Assembly: GCA_002480565.1 (NCBI GenBank)
Contig: DLCK01000034.1
Location: forward strand, 5,809 to 69,808
DNA: 64,000 nucleotides
Source: Phycisphaerales bacterium UBA7800
Lineage (GTDB): Bacteria; Planctomycetota; Phycisphaerae; Phycisphaerales; Phycisphaeraceae
Reading direction: 5' to 3'
Positions 33,501 through 44,254 of this stretch are shown piece by piece; position 1 is the first letter of the stretch; each line of letters opens with the position of its first letter. The notes below the pieces were generated by a model. The model was not told where the DNA came from, made no database searches, and saw nothing but the letters and a program-made list of their open reading frames with translations. Position numbers and translations under genes: made by a program.

Positions 33501-34543
33501 TCTGTAACCGTTCGACGATTGATGCGCTGATCAAATGCGGTGCGTTTGACACGTTACACAGCACGGATGAACGGGCTGCGATGTCCGCTGCTTTGGATGA
33601 TGCGATCAGCAGTGGCCAACGCGCAGCTTCGGATCGCAGTGCCGGTCAGATGAGTTTCTTTGAGAGCTTTGCTGAGAGTGCCCCGGTTGAACAGCAGCAG
33701 CAGGCCAACAACCTGCCAAGTTGCGAACCCTGGACAACGCAGGAAACATTGACCCATGAAAAATCGGTGTTGGGTTTCTACGTCTCCAGTCATCCGATGG
33801 ATCAGTTCAAGGATGAACTCGAACGCTACAGCACCATCAATGTGATCGACCTGAAGCAGATCAAGTCCGACCTGGAAGTGACCATCGGTGGCATGCTCAC
33901 GCGCGTGCGTCCGACGTTGGTGAAAAACGGACGCTCAGCAGGACAGAAGATGGCGATGATCACCATCGAGGATAAGACCGGTTCGATTGATGGCGTGATT
34001 TTTTCTGACGCCTACGCCATTGCCGCGCCGCTGCTTGAGTCCGATGCCATTGTGCTGCTTAAAGGCAAGGTCGACCGCCGCCGCGAGGAACCGAACATCA
34101 TCGTCAATCAGGTGATCCCTGTCCGTGATGCGGTGAGTCAGTTAACCCAGGCGGTGAACATCCGGCTGCGCCCCAGACCTGAAATGGCGGACGGCAATAA
34201 TGGGGGCAATCCGCTGACCGGCTACAACGGTGAGTTCAACCAGCTCAAAGCCTTGCTCCACCAATCCCGTGCTGCCAACGGCAATCCGTCTGCACAGGTT
34301 TACTTTGAAGTCTGCGATCAAGGCCAACGCGTACGACTCCGCGCCAACGGCGTCCGTATCGGGGTCGATCCGGACTTGCCACAGCGGGTCAACACAGTCA
34401 TGCGAACACCTGATTGCTGTGAGCTTCACGGGGCTCCGAAAATCACAGTTGCAGTCAACAAGGTCTCCGAGCAGGAGGATGAGGACAAACTCATCACGCA
34501 AAGTGCTCAGGCTGATGTTTGCGATTCGATTGACCGGTATTGA
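30566..34543 (+). CDS. dnaE: DNA polymerase III alpha subunit
   Basis: A 1325-residue replicative polymerase subunit. The N-terminal PHP domain has H-L-H-L-H-S-E-Y-S-L-L-D-G (7-19) and T-D-H-G-N-M, so its metal site looks intact. The palm has A-R-G-S-G-V-G-T and P-D-I-D-I-D-L (472-478) with the catalytic Asp residues, followed by the thumb, fingers (F-Q-F-E-S-G-G-F-R), helix-hairpin-helix (K-G-V-G-E-K-A-I) and OB-fold (about 1100-1180). The protein is some 140-160 residues longer than E. coli DnaE, with extra stretches near 300-360 and 650-690 and a C-terminal part after the OB fold. GGGAGCAGG precedes the ATG. The downstream gap holds DnaA boxes. Confidence 0.98.
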   Translation: MPQPFVHLHLHSEYSLLDGANRIDKLVSRIKELNMTAVAVTDHGNMHAACQFYNAAHKQGIKPIMGIEAYVAPDVKGFTSDRMRKEATGVSDGGFHLVLLAENQTGWHNLLKLSSDAYVNGFYYKPRMDKTTLQQWSDGIIAINGHLGSSIAYHLCQYELTKNEEHYQRAIEEAKWHASVFKPNEKGEPRFYLELQNHDVREQQEIIPHVKRMAKELDMPLVGDNDAHFLTLDDWDAHDTLCCISMGKKKMEENRLRYSKDLYVKSQEQMCELFADCPEAIENTVKIADRCNVEIDFSANHAPVVKIALSDKIKSLKGKTAADRVIQYKTGDRIGSTAWFKDFCAQITLIPFDSEKDAEIDEDVLKAQCDEALFLLSEAGALWRYGQDGITPDIRARLERELKVLADKIISAYFLIVWDFVNEARSRGIPANARGSGVGTMVGFVLGLSNACPVQYGLLFERFTDPDRSEYPDIDIDLCQNGRPEIIEYVRQKYGHVAQIITFGTLKARAAIRDVGRVHDLPLPDVDKLCKLIGDELKMTISKALGQEPDLKELYNTSSHHKEVIDTAIRLENMARHAGVHAAGVIVATQPLDNIVPLYKPPGTDQIVTQWDGPTCESVGLLKMDFLGLRNLSIIERAKDLIRDTMDIKTQRGCIMGEFGKGLVPDSPREFSDQGDDYDPLELERLTFLDQNVLDAFRRGETAAVFQFESGGFRNTLLGMKPDRLEDLIAANALYRPGPMALIPDYNDRKHGRAEVPKIHPIVDEITAETYGIMIYQEQVMLIVHKLGDIALREAYSLIKAISKKKEKTINASKAQFLIGAQEKGVTEKQATDIFDNILKFAGYGFNKSHSTGYSIIAYQTAYLKTYFPVHYMAAVLTYEAVSTDKVVEYIDECKRVLRPNGNRGIEVRPPCINHSEVGFTVVYEKGEPHDPNNGHIRFGLNAVKGVGEKAILAIMEARDKEGPFKNLYDFCERVPSNVCNRSTIDALIKCGAFDTLHSTDERAAMSAALDDAISSGQRAASDRSAGQMSFFESFAESAPVEQQQQANNLPSCEPWTTQETLTHEKSVLGFYVSSHPMDQFKDELERYSTINVIDLKQIKSDLEVTIGGMLTRVRPTLVKNGRSAGQKMAMITIEDKTGSIDGVIFSDAYAIAAPLLESDAIVLLKGKVDRRREEPNIIVNQVIPVRDAVSQLTQAVNIRLRPRPEMADGNNGGNPLTGYNGEFNQLKALLHQSRAANGNPSAQVYFEVCDQGQRVRLRANGVRIGVDPDLPQRVNTVMRTPDCCELHGAPKITVAVNKVSEQEDEDKLITQSAQADVCDSIDRY

Positions 34544-35023
34544 TCAATCATGCAAAGCACGGTCGATGTCCGTCGGACATTGGCTTGGACAGCATGTGCC
34601 ATTACGAGATTGTTATCAATAGCATTGGGGTATAGTTGCCAAGGTATACGATAGACTTTGGTGTAATACGATTTAATCGTTACGGATGGAATAACACGAA
34701 CCGGCGCAACCGGTTATGGTGATGGTTTCAAACGCCTTATCCACATCTTGCACGTATCAAAATGCGGTTACATACTGATAGGTTGATGGCTAAGTCAAAA
34801 GTAGACCCTTAACCTGTATTAGCAATGGGTTAGTGTGTAAGATTTTATTTTTAATACACTTGTGTTTTTGGAGAGGGTGTGCCAAACATGTTGTCTGAGA
34901 CATATTTGTGCGCAGGCAGGGGATATATCACCTGGTGATGTTCTGTCAATGTGAATTCAATCAACAGGTTATCCACATAGATTAGCTGAAAAGATGTAAC
35001 AGTCTGATAATAGTGGTGTTGAA
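34544..35023. other. Intergenic region with two consensus DnaA boxes
   Basis: No gene is visible in these 480 bases. TTATCCACA occurs at 34737-34745 and 34969-34977 in the same orientation, with an AT-rich stretch (about 34838-34870) between them; a further one-mismatch box (TGTGGACAA, minus) is at about 35293. It may be a DnaA-binding control region or part of an origin. Confidence 0.5.
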
Positions 35024-35218
35024 TTAACCTTCTTTATGCAGATCAGCGACAAGAATTGCGTCGATTACAGGCTGGTCCGGGGCAGGTTGGCAGGGCTTGA
35101 CATGGAAGACCTGGTTGCGGAGTTGCTCATGAGACACCTTGCTCAGAGCAGGATTGGATGCAAACCAGTCGATCATCGGGCGGGGCAGTTGGCGGGTATC
35201 AGATGTCGTCGCGGTCAT
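35024..35218 (-). CDS. Small unknown protein (64 residues)
   Basis: I do not recognise this short protein. It is hydrophilic with an R-Q-L-P-R-P-M-I-D-W-F segment followed by helical and extended parts, and ends H-K-E-G. AAGGAA lies eight bases before the ATG, which favours this frame over the overlapping plus-strand frame (35036-35329). It is upstream-adjacent to nothing co-directional except tmk, which is also on the minus strand and ends at 35355, so it could be the last gene of a tmk unit. A role cannot be inferred. Confidence 0.5.
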   Translation of the reverse strand: MTATTSDTRQLPRPMIDWFASNPALSKVSHEQLRNQVFHVKPCQPAPDQPVIDAILVADLHKEG

Positions 35219-35354
35219 GGGGCGGTTCCTTGCATGAGGTCACACATACTCGTGCGACATGTAAGTGAACAATACTGCCCCCTGTCCCGTCAATCGAAGG
35301 TGTGGACAACTGACAACTTTGTCAGATGACTAAATAGTATGACCGGCACAATCG

Positions 35355-36035
35355 TTACAACTTAGCGGCTAACCGCTGAGATAAATTTGACAGTAAATCT
35401 GCGGTCACATTATCGGCACTGGGACGGGCATCGAGAACCAGATAGCGATTGGGGTCGGCTTCTGCTTGATCCAGGTAGCCTTTACGGACGCGCCGGTGAT
35501 ACTCCTTGCCTTTCTGCTCCATACGATCGAGCAGGGGGTTTAGACGCGTCTGTGCGGTCTGTTCATCGACATCAAACACCACCACCAGGTCCGGCCAGTA
35601 GTCTCCCAAAGCGATCTGTCCAACTCGCAGGATGTCCGCGACGCTGATGCCACCTGCTGTGCCTTGGTAGGCCAACGTTGAGCTGATGAAGCGGTCAGCG
35701 ATGACCAATTGTCCTTCGGAGAGTGCGGGCGCGATTTTCTGTTCGATGAGTTGGGCACGACTTGCCATATACAACAGCATCTCACACTTGGTGACCATTT
35801 CTTCGTTGGTCGGGTCCAGCAGGATATTGCGGATTTGTTCACCAATGGGCGTCCCGCCAGGTTCGCGGACTTCGGTGGTCTTGATGCCATGGCTATGGGC
35901 AAGATTAATCAAACGCCGAAACTGCGTGGTTTTACCACTGCCGTCAGGACCATCAAAGACAATGAAGCGCCCTTTGAGTAACGCTTCCCAATCCGGTGCA
36001 TCCGCAGATGATTTATCAGGCATGTGATCCGTCAT
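35355..36035 (-). CDS. tmk: Thymidylate kinase
   Basis: A 226-residue dTMP kinase making dTDP for DNA synthesis. The P-loop is F-D-G-P-D-G-S-G-K-T-T (about 28-38); the DRF-type motif is I-A-D-R-F-I-S-S-T-L-A-Y-Q-G; R-E-P-G-G-T-P-I-G-E binds the thymidylate. The lid region is R-M-E-Q-K-G-K-E-Y-H-R-R-V-R. The N-terminal 20 residues are an extra acidic leader. AAAGGA is placed properly before the ATG. It lies near dnaE, in keeping with a replication function. Confidence 0.97.
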   Translation of the reverse strand: MTDHMPDKSSADAPDWEALLKGRFIVFDGPDGSGKTTQFRRLINLAHSHGIKTTEVREPGGTPIGEQIRNILLDPTNEEMVTKCEMLLYMASRAQLIEQKIAPALSEGQLVIADRFISSTLAYQGTAGGISVADILRVGQIALGDYWPDLVVVFDVDEQTAQTRLNPLLDRMEQKGKEYHRRVRKGYLDQAEADPNRYLVLDARPSADNVTADLLSNLSQRLAAKL

Positions 36036-36171
36036 CGATTCCTTTCGCCAAGTGATCAGGGAGTATGGTAAATGATCTAGCGGAATTTGCGAAATGGCGA
36101 TGATCCATGCTGATTTTTACACAATTGGGATGTCATCACATGTTAATATGGCAGACAGGTAAAACTGGAAA

Positions 36172-36834
36172 ATGACTGACAAATCGATATCTGAATCTTC
36201 TGGTGAAATCACTAGTTTCGACATTCAGCAAACCGATGGGCTGTTGACTGTTGCACAATCTCACAAGCAAAGGGGTGTTGCATTATTTTTGCTCGGTTGG
36301 AACTGTGGATTGGGATTCGTGTTTTACAAGGAAATCTGGCCGGTCTTTTCGCAATGGGATGCGTATGAGTGGCCATGGGTTCGTGTGTTTGTCGGATTCT
36401 TGATGATCTGTGTTTTTGTAGCAGTGATTGGTTTTATCATTTTCAAGATGTTTGGTTTTGAATCCCTTAGCATTGATCGTAATGAAATCCGTTTTTATAA
36501 AACCATTGGTTTCTACACTTGGCGAAAGACCATGCCACGTGATCAGCTGGCGCACATCAAGTATGAACCGGATGAAGTGATCTTTCACGCATCGGATACC
36601 AATGAGCCGGTGACTCTGGCGGAAAATATTGGATTGATTAGCCTAGATGGAAAAATCAAGATCGTTTTTGGTGACCCAGAACATGCAGAGTACGAACTGG
36701 ATCTATTGATTGACTGCATCGTCGATTTTCTCAAGGACAGCGGTCAGATCGATATGCCCCAGGTTACTCGTGCTGAATTAACCATGGCTCAATACTTAAT
36801 CAGACCACTTGATGATAGTGATCTACCATGTTGA
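36172..36834 (+). CDS. Unknown membrane protein with two transmembrane helices
   Basis: A 220-residue protein with two hydrophobic helices (about 35-55 and 72-95, V-F-V-G-F-L-M-I-C-V-F-V-A-V-I-G-F), then a C-terminal domain of about 115 residues in beta-strand-like pattern (S-I-D-R-N-E-I-R-F-Y-K, T-M-P-R-D-Q-L-A-H-I-K-Y). The order two helices plus beta-rich cytoplasmic domain recalls bacterial PH-like (bPH) membrane proteins; this is an inference. It is monocistronic and convergent with the porin gene. Confidence 0.75.
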   Translation: MTDKSISESSGEITSFDIQQTDGLLTVAQSHKQRGVALFLLGWNCGLGFVFYKEIWPVFSQWDAYEWPWVRVFVGFLMICVFVAVIGFIIFKMFGFESLSIDRNEIRFYKTIGFYTWRKTMPRDQLAHIKYEPDEVIFHASDTNEPVTLAENIGLISLDGKIKIVFGDPEHAEYELDLLIDCIVDFLKDSGQIDMPQVTRAELTMAQYLIRPLDDSDLPC

Positions 36835-36887
36835 TTAGCTTTGCGATTGGGAGTGACAGACCCCGTTTGAAACTTCTGGGGACACTG

Positions 36888-37973
36888 TTACCACGTGGTT
36901 TGCAGACGCAGGCCGGCGACGTAGACCGTGTCGGACTGGGGGGAGTCCGCAGGATTGAAGATGGCCTGGATGCTTGGGGTGATGTGCATCATGTCGTTGA
37001 GTTGGTAACGGTAAAAGGCTTCGAGAATCGTCTCCTGATCGACGGTTGGATCGCTGGGGTCAGCCCATGCCACACCGATGGCAGCAAGGTCGTCTTCGCG
37101 GCCGAAGGGTGATTCGATGCCAAGGCCTGCCGATGCGAATTGTTCGAAGTCACCAAGCTGTTCATCTGCCATGCCCCATCGTGCAAAGACGACGAGGTTG
37201 GAGGCGATGTGTTGGTCGATGCTGATTGCCACACCACTGCCATCGACACCGGGGGTTTGGGCATGCCAGAGCATCACGCGATAGTTACCGGTGAGGTCTG
37301 CGGTGTTGATGAATCCCAACTCTGCGGAATAGAAGAAGTCGCCATCGACTACCGTGCGAAACGGCGTATGGGTCGTAACGGCATTGCTGTCAGCGACGCC
37401 AAAGGTCGCGTAGAAATGCTCTGAAAGGTTAGCCCAGAGATTGATCCCAAGGCCGTCATCGGGGAAGGGGATGGTCATGTTGTTGACCAATGCGGTGGAG
37501 AGAAATTGTGCGGTCTCGTCGTTGGCGATTTCGTTGGCATCAAAGAAGTCAGACAGTGAAATCTTGCCAAGGGTGATGATCCATGACTCGTCGTTAAACG
37601 ACTGGGTCCATGAGAAGCCTGAGAGAACGAGGTCTTCGTTGTCCAGGTCGTCGTTGATGCCCATGATTGAGCCAACGTTGGCACCAAGGTCTTCATCACG
37701 ACTGTTGCTGATGATCTGCCCGCCTTCGATGCCGATTGCCAGGACACCGTTTTCAATAGGTGACCATTCAATGCCAAAGTCATAGCTGCCCGAGAGCAGT
37801 GAATGTGAGTCGTCAAGTGTTTTGCTGGCAGATTGGAAGATGAGGGTGTACCCCAGTTCAAAAGCCAATCCGTGGTTGTCTTCGAGTTGACTTCGCCAGT
37901 CCGAAGATGCGTTGTCGGTTTGAACCTGCTGAGCACCAATGGGAATGGTGACGGTTAGCAGAATCAGCGTCAA
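36888..37973 (-). CDS. Carbohydrate-selective porin, OprB-like, with atypical start
   Basis: The 361-residue reading frame is an outer-membrane barrel: aromatic C-terminus L-R-L-Q-T-T-W, repeated amphipathic strands, and OprB-family phrases such as F-S-W-T-Q-S-F, L-G-K-I-S-L-S-D-F-F-D, F-F-Y-S-A-E-L-G and R-W-G. It likely takes up sugars released by the nearby hydrolases. The frame starts at a TTG (37973) with a hydrophobic T-L-I-L-L-T-V-T-I-P-I-G-A-Q-Q that lacks the basic head of a signal peptide. An ATG lies just upstream but out of frame by one base across a T7 run, so either translation initiates at TTG, the tract varies in length, or the base call is wrong. Confidence 0.85.
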   Translation of the reverse strand: MTLILLTVTIPIGAQQVQTDNASSDWRSQLEDNHGLAFELGYTLIFQSASKTLDDSHSLLSGSYDFGIEWSPIENGVLAIGIEGGQIISNSRDEDLGANVGSIMGINDDLDNEDLVLSGFSWTQSFNDESWIITLGKISLSDFFDANEIANDETAQFLSTALVNNMTIPFPDDGLGINLWANLSEHFYATFGVADSNAVTTHTPFRTVVDGDFFYSAELGFINTADLTGNYRVMLWHAQTPGVDGSGVAISIDQHIASNLVVFARWGMADEQLGDFEQFASAGLGIESPFGREDDLAAIGVAWADPSDPTVDQETILEAFYRYQLNDMMHITPSIQAIFNPADSPQSDTVYVAGLRLQTTW

Positions 37974-38354
37974 AAAAACATTAAAGAGTCGTTGTTACAT
38001 TTTGGATACTCAAAATTATAATTTAGTCATATCAAAATATCATGCCGGCTTTGCGATGGCAAGTCGATTAATAATAGGTTTTAGATGTCTTTATATGGCA
38101 TCTGTAGCAACATTGGCTAATTGCTTGAGTGTCTTAAGTGTTACCTGGCAAGAATCTTGAAAAATGATGGAATTGGGTGAGGTATTTTGATTTGCCCACT
38201 GTTCCCCAAGGTGTTGTCTTTGCTTTGTGTAGCGTTATAGGTCTAACGCGATTGTTGATTATTTTGATCTGTAACAAGAAAGGACATTAAAGCAGGAAGG
38301 CTAAGAACAAGGTGAAGGTTGGAGGGCAGAGGATGCAGGTTTGGATAGCGCATT
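37974..38354. other. Intergenic region without recognised gene
   Basis: About 380 bases of AT-rich DNA upstream of the porin and downstream of the repeat-tailed pseudopilin. A porin promoter probably lies within 37980-38060. Nothing else was recognised apart from the terminator that follows. Confidence 0.5.
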
Positions 38355-38385
38355 AAAAAACCTGCCACCGATGGGCAGGTTTTTT
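38355..38385. terminator. Bidirectional intrinsic terminator
   Basis: AAAAAA-CCTGCC (38355-38366), loop, then GGCAGG-TTTTTT (38374-38385). It functions in both directions and closes the repeat-tailed pseudopilin gene on the minus strand. Confidence 0.9.
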
Positions 38386-38465
38386 GCACGGAATGGAATC
38401 ATGTGTGCGTTGGAATTTAGTCTGATGCCTCGAAGCGTTTTTTACATCGGTCAAGGCTTTGGGTT

Positions 38466-40499
<2,034 letters not shown>

Positions 40500-40954
40500 G
40501 GCCCATTTCTCCTTGCGGAAATCCTGGATAGGTCCGCGTGACTGTTCAATAGAACGATGTGAAAAGGGGCAATGTGAATATAGATAAGATGAAAAGATGG
40601 TTAAGTGTGGCGGCTTGTAGTGATCGTAATGATTAAAAGGATTGGGCAAGGCTGAAAAGACATTGAGGCTGATGTCACGTGTTAAATGGATGTCATTTCA
40701 AGCATTCGTCTGCATGTGAAATCAACGTCATGATTGGCAAGGTGCGATCTTTGCCAGGTGTTCATGCTCTCTTGACAATGAAACATGCTTTTAGGGGGTC
40801 GCAATTCGTAATCTCCGCAGCCGGTGATATCCTATTGTTCTCACAAAAGCCAAGCCGCGCTTTTGACAGTTTCCCTCTTAGCGGGCAAAATGATTCGACC
40901 CGCTACGAATCCGCAGCTTTTGCACCTTTTAACCCTCTTTGGAGAGTGTCTACG

Positions 40955-42049
40955 ATGGGACTGAACATCCGCAGTAAAGATGAATGTGAACTGGACCTGG
41001 TGTCCTTGGGTGAATGTATGATCCGTCTGAGCCCTGAAGGCCACGGGCGTATCGAGTTTGCCAAAAAGTTGGAAGTCTATGTCGGTGGTGGCGAATTCAA
41101 CGTTGCCTACGCTTTGGCGCGACTTGGATTGCGTACCGGTTGGGTGGGGGGCCTGGTGGATAACCCGGTCTCCGCGATTGCTTTGAACCATGCCCGTGGC
41201 GTGGGCATGGATGTCGAACATGTCGTGCATATGCCTTACGACGGCGTGGGTCGCAAAGCACGCATGGGCCTGAACTTCACCGAAGTCGGCGTCGGTCCCC
41301 GTTCGGCGGTCACCTTGTACGACCGTGGTCATTCAGCCACCGCCAACATGAAGCCTGGCGATGTGGACTGGAAAAAACTCTTTGCTGATCGCGGTGTTCG
41401 CTGGCTGCACACCGGCGGTATTTTCACCTGCTTAAGCGAGTCCACCCAACTCGTCGCAGCCGAAGCCCTCAAAGCTGCTCACGAAGCTGGCACCATTGTC
41501 TCTTATGACCTGAACTTCCGCTCGAAGCTCTGGTCTTCCGAAACAGCTATCAAAACCACCAAGCCCTTGATGCAATATATCGACTGCTTGATTGGTAACG
41601 AAGAAGACTTCCAACAGGTCCTGGGCTATGAAGTCGAAGGTGCCGACGTCGAAAGTGGTGGCGAACTGCCCATCGAACGTTACAAGGACATGGTTCGCCA
41701 GGTTGCCAAGGATTATCCCAACATCAAGATCGTGGGCACCACGCTCCGCGAAGTCATCAATGCGACCGAAAACAACTGGTCTGCCATTTTGTATGACGCT
41801 GAAAAAGACGTCTTCTATCACGGTCCGAACTTCGAACGCCTGATCCTCGAAGATCGCGTGGGTGGCGGTGACGGTTTTGCATCCGGTTTCTCATATGCCT
41901 TCCTCGCGGGTAAGTCCGCCGAAGAAGCAGTCAACTGGGGGACCTGTCATGGCGCGATGCTCATGACCACCCGCGGCGACACTTCCGAGATCACCCTCAA
42001 GGAACTGCAACACGTCGTCGGTGGCGGCGGTGCTCGCATCGTCCGGTAA
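40955..42049 (+). CDS. kdgK: PfkB-family sugar kinase, 2-keto-3-deoxygluconate kinase-like
   Basis: A 364-residue ribokinase-fold enzyme. N-terminal L-G-E-C-M-I-R-L-S-P and G-G-G-E-F-N-V-A-Y-A-L-A-R-L-G form the sugar-binding part; D-R-V-G-G-G-D-G-F-A-S-G-F is the C-terminal PfkB signature with the catalytic Asp. The Y-D-L-N-F-R-S-K-L-W and G-N-E-E-D-F segments match KDG kinases, which act at the end of uronic acid (pectin, alginate) breakdown. The start at 40955 is set by GGAGAG at 40941; the frame extends upstream without function. It is closed by a strong terminator at 42083. The assignment as KDG kinase rather than another sugar kinase is probable, not certain. Confidence 0.85.
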   Translation: MGLNIRSKDECELDLVSLGECMIRLSPEGHGRIEFAKKLEVYVGGGEFNVAYALARLGLRTGWVGGLVDNPVSAIALNHARGVGMDVEHVVHMPYDGVGRKARMGLNFTEVGVGPRSAVTLYDRGHSATANMKPGDVDWKKLFADRGVRWLHTGGIFTCLSESTQLVAAEALKAAHEAGTIVSYDLNFRSKLWSSETAIKTTKPLMQYIDCLIGNEEDFQQVLGYEVEGADVESGGELPIERYKDMVRQVAKDYPNIKIVGTTLREVINATENNWSAILYDAEKDVFYHGPNFERLILEDRVGGGDGFASGFSYAFLAGKSAEEAVNWGTCHGAMLMTTRGDTSEITLKELQHVVGGGGARIVR

Positions 42050-42082
42050 GTCATCTAGACTGACAGTTTTGTAATCAAAATG

Positions 42083-42120
42083 CCGCTCCGAGTTGATAAT
42101 CACTCGGAGCGGTTTTTATT
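42083..42120 (+). terminator. Intrinsic terminator of the KDG kinase gene
   Basis: CCGCTCCGAGT (42083-42093) pairs perfectly with ACTCGGAGCGG (42102-42112) and is followed by TTTTTATTT. Confidence 0.93.
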
Positions 42121-42262
42121 TAGTCGTTAATGAATACAGGCAGATATAACTTTAGTTAAGTCTTGTGTTCGACAAGCCGAATAGAAACTACACATGGTGG
42201 ATTTAACAAGTCCATATTTAAAAACTAAATGATCTCTGATTGATGTATCAAGGAGATACCCG

Positions 42263-44254
42263 ATGAGAATGACGATGTCCCGCCGCATCTGCCTTTCGTT
42301 TCTATCCATCGTTTTGTTAATGGCCTTTACTGCCATCTTTATTTATCGCTCAGCAGTTTCTGTCGAAAAGAATACAGCAATGGCTCAGCGCTATCAGGGC
42401 TGGAGTTCATTGGTGACCGAAAAAGAAGTCGATCATCTGGCATGGGTCAATAAGCTCAACCAGACCGTGGTCAACAACCTTGATTCAGTCACCGTGCAGA
42501 CCGATGACCACAAGTGCGCGATGGGCAAATGGCTCTTTGGCGAAGAGTCCAAGCAACTTGCTCAGGAAGATGCTGAGAGTCAGAAAATTCTCAATCAACT
42601 TATTGAACACCATCACCAACTGCATCAAAGTGCGATTGCTATTGACGAATCATGGGAACAGGTTCAACTTGGGTTGGAAAAGAAACTCCACCAAATTGTC
42701 CTGGCACATATGAATTGGGTCCAATCCGTCAGCAATGCCATCATGACACAACAGGATCAACTCAAAGTCGCAACCGATCCTACAGGCTGCATCATGGGGA
42801 AATTTTTGCAGTCCGATGAACTCAAGCAATGGCAAAATCAAAATCCGTTGCTCGAACAGATCGTTCAAAAAGTGGTCAAGCCCCATGAAGCATTACATGC
42901 ATCGGCAGTGCAAATTGATAGCAAACTCAAAGACGGTGCATATGACGACGCAATGAACGTTTTCAAATCCCAATCACTTACTGCAATGGATACGATCATC
43001 GAATCGTTCGACACGGCCTTGGAGCAGCAGGATCATAAACATACTGCGCAAGGTCAGGCCGTCGCCTTGCTCAAAACCAAGACCTATCCCATTCTCGAAA
43101 ATGTCCGTCAGGTGATGGGCCAATTCAAAGAACGACTTAACACGCTCAAAGATGAGAAACTGGCTCAACAGCATGCAGCTATTACGCAAATGGTGATGGT
43201 GAGTCTGGTGGCAACCTTGATCGGAATTGGCTTTGCCATCATGGTTGGACTTTGGCTGCGTCGCTCGATTATGCAAGGTATCCGTGATGTGCCCATGCGA
43301 TTGCAGGAAATTGCCAAGGGTGATTTAACGGTCACAGTCGATGAATCACGCAGCGATGAATTTGGTGAAATGGGCAAGTGGGTCAATGTCTTTATCCGCA
43401 AGATTCACGGGTTGGTTTCTGATGTCTCCAAGTCAACGCATTCGGTATCAAGTGCCTCTGCCCAGATTGCCAGCAGCTCCGAGGAGTTGGCTCGTGGGAT
43501 GCATGAACAACAGTCGCAAAATTCCCAAATCTCGGCAGCCATAGAACAGATGTCTTCGAGTATTGTTGAAGTCGCTCGTCAAAGTACCCTAGCTGCACAA
43601 AGCGCCAAAGAAGCCGGCGAGCAGGCTTCACGCGGCAGTGAAGTTGTGAATGAAACCATTGCCGGGATCAAAAATTTGGCGCAAGTCGTCAATCGCTCGT
43701 CTAAAGCTGTTGATGAGTTGGGCCAACGCAGTGAAAAGGTTGGCCAGATCATCGGCGTGATCAACGAAATTGCAGATCAAACCAACCTGCTTGCACTCAA
43801 CGCTGCCATTGAAGCAGCCAGAGCCGGTGAACATGGGCGCGGGTTTGCGGTCGTTGCCGATGAAGTTCGTAAACTTGCCGAGCGCACCACCCAGGCGACC
43901 GAAGAAGTTGGTCAGACCATTGAGGCGATTCAGCGTGAAACATCCGAAGCTGTGCGACAGATGGATGAAGGTGAAAACAGTGTCACCGCAGGCGTGTCTT
44001 TAGCAGAGAATGCCGGCGAATCGTTGAAGCAAATTCTTGAAGGTTCGCGAAATGTCACCGAAATGATCCGAGGCATCGCTGCGGCAACCGAAGAGCAATC
44101 ATCCGTCGCCCAGCAGGTGGCAATGAGTATCGAAACCATTAATGCTGTCAGTGGCCAAGCTGCCGTTGGTGCCGAACAAGGTGCCCAGGCCGCTGGAAGT
44201 CTAAGTCAGCAAGCCGAAGGACTCAACGGACTTGTTGCACAGTTTAAACTGTAA
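42263..44254 (+). CDS. Methyl-accepting chemotaxis protein with two tandem CZB-like zinc-binding domains
   Basis: A 663-residue chemoreceptor: membrane helix 1 (about 10-32), an extracytoplasmic region up to about 300, helix 2 (about 305-330), HAMP (about 330-385) and a signalling domain with the A-D-Q-T-N-L-L-A-L-N-A-A-I-E-A-A-R-A-G-E hairpin tip (about 505-525). The sensor has a CZB pattern, D-H-L-A-W...H-K-C-A-M-G-K-W-L...H-H-Q-L-H (about 57-120), and a second copy H-M-N-W...G-C-I-M-G-K-F-L...H-E-A-L-H (about 150-215). CZB domains bind zinc with one Cys and three His. AAGGAG precedes the ATG. Its near twin follows immediately and lacks the second copy. Confidence 0.93.
   Translation: MRMTMSRRICLSFLSIVLLMAFTAIFIYRSAVSVEKNTAMAQRYQGWSSLVTEKEVDHLAWVNKLNQTVVNNLDSVTVQTDDHKCAMGKWLFGEESKQLAQEDAESQKILNQLIEHHHQLHQSAIAIDESWEQVQLGLEKKLHQIVLAHMNWVQSVSNAIMTQQDQLKVATDPTGCIMGKFLQSDELKQWQNQNPLLEQIVQKVVKPHEALHASAVQIDSKLKDGAYDDAMNVFKSQSLTAMDTIIESFDTALEQQDHKHTAQGQAVALLKTKTYPILENVRQVMGQFKERLNTLKDEKLAQQHAAITQMVMVSLVATLIGIGFAIMVGLWLRRSIMQGIRDVPMRLQEIAKGDLTVTVDESRSDEFGEMGKWVNVFIRKIHGLVSDVSKSTHSVSSASAQIASSSEELARGMHEQQSQNSQISAAIEQMSSSIVEVARQSTLAAQSAKEAGEQASRGSEVVNETIAGIKNLAQVVNRSSKAVDELGQRSEKVGQIIGVINEIADQTNLLALNAAIEAARAGEHGRGFAVVADEVRKLAERTTQATEEVGQTIEAIQRETSEAVRQMDEGENSVTAGVSLAENAGESLKQILEGSRNVTEMIRGIAAATEEQSSVAQQVAMSIETINAVSGQAAVGAEQGAQAAGSLSQQAEGLNGLVAQFKL

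Noticed and set aside
35036..35329. Plus-strand frame of 97 codons overlapping the 64-residue gene
   Set aside because: No ribosome site; the minus frame has AAGGAA at proper spacing.
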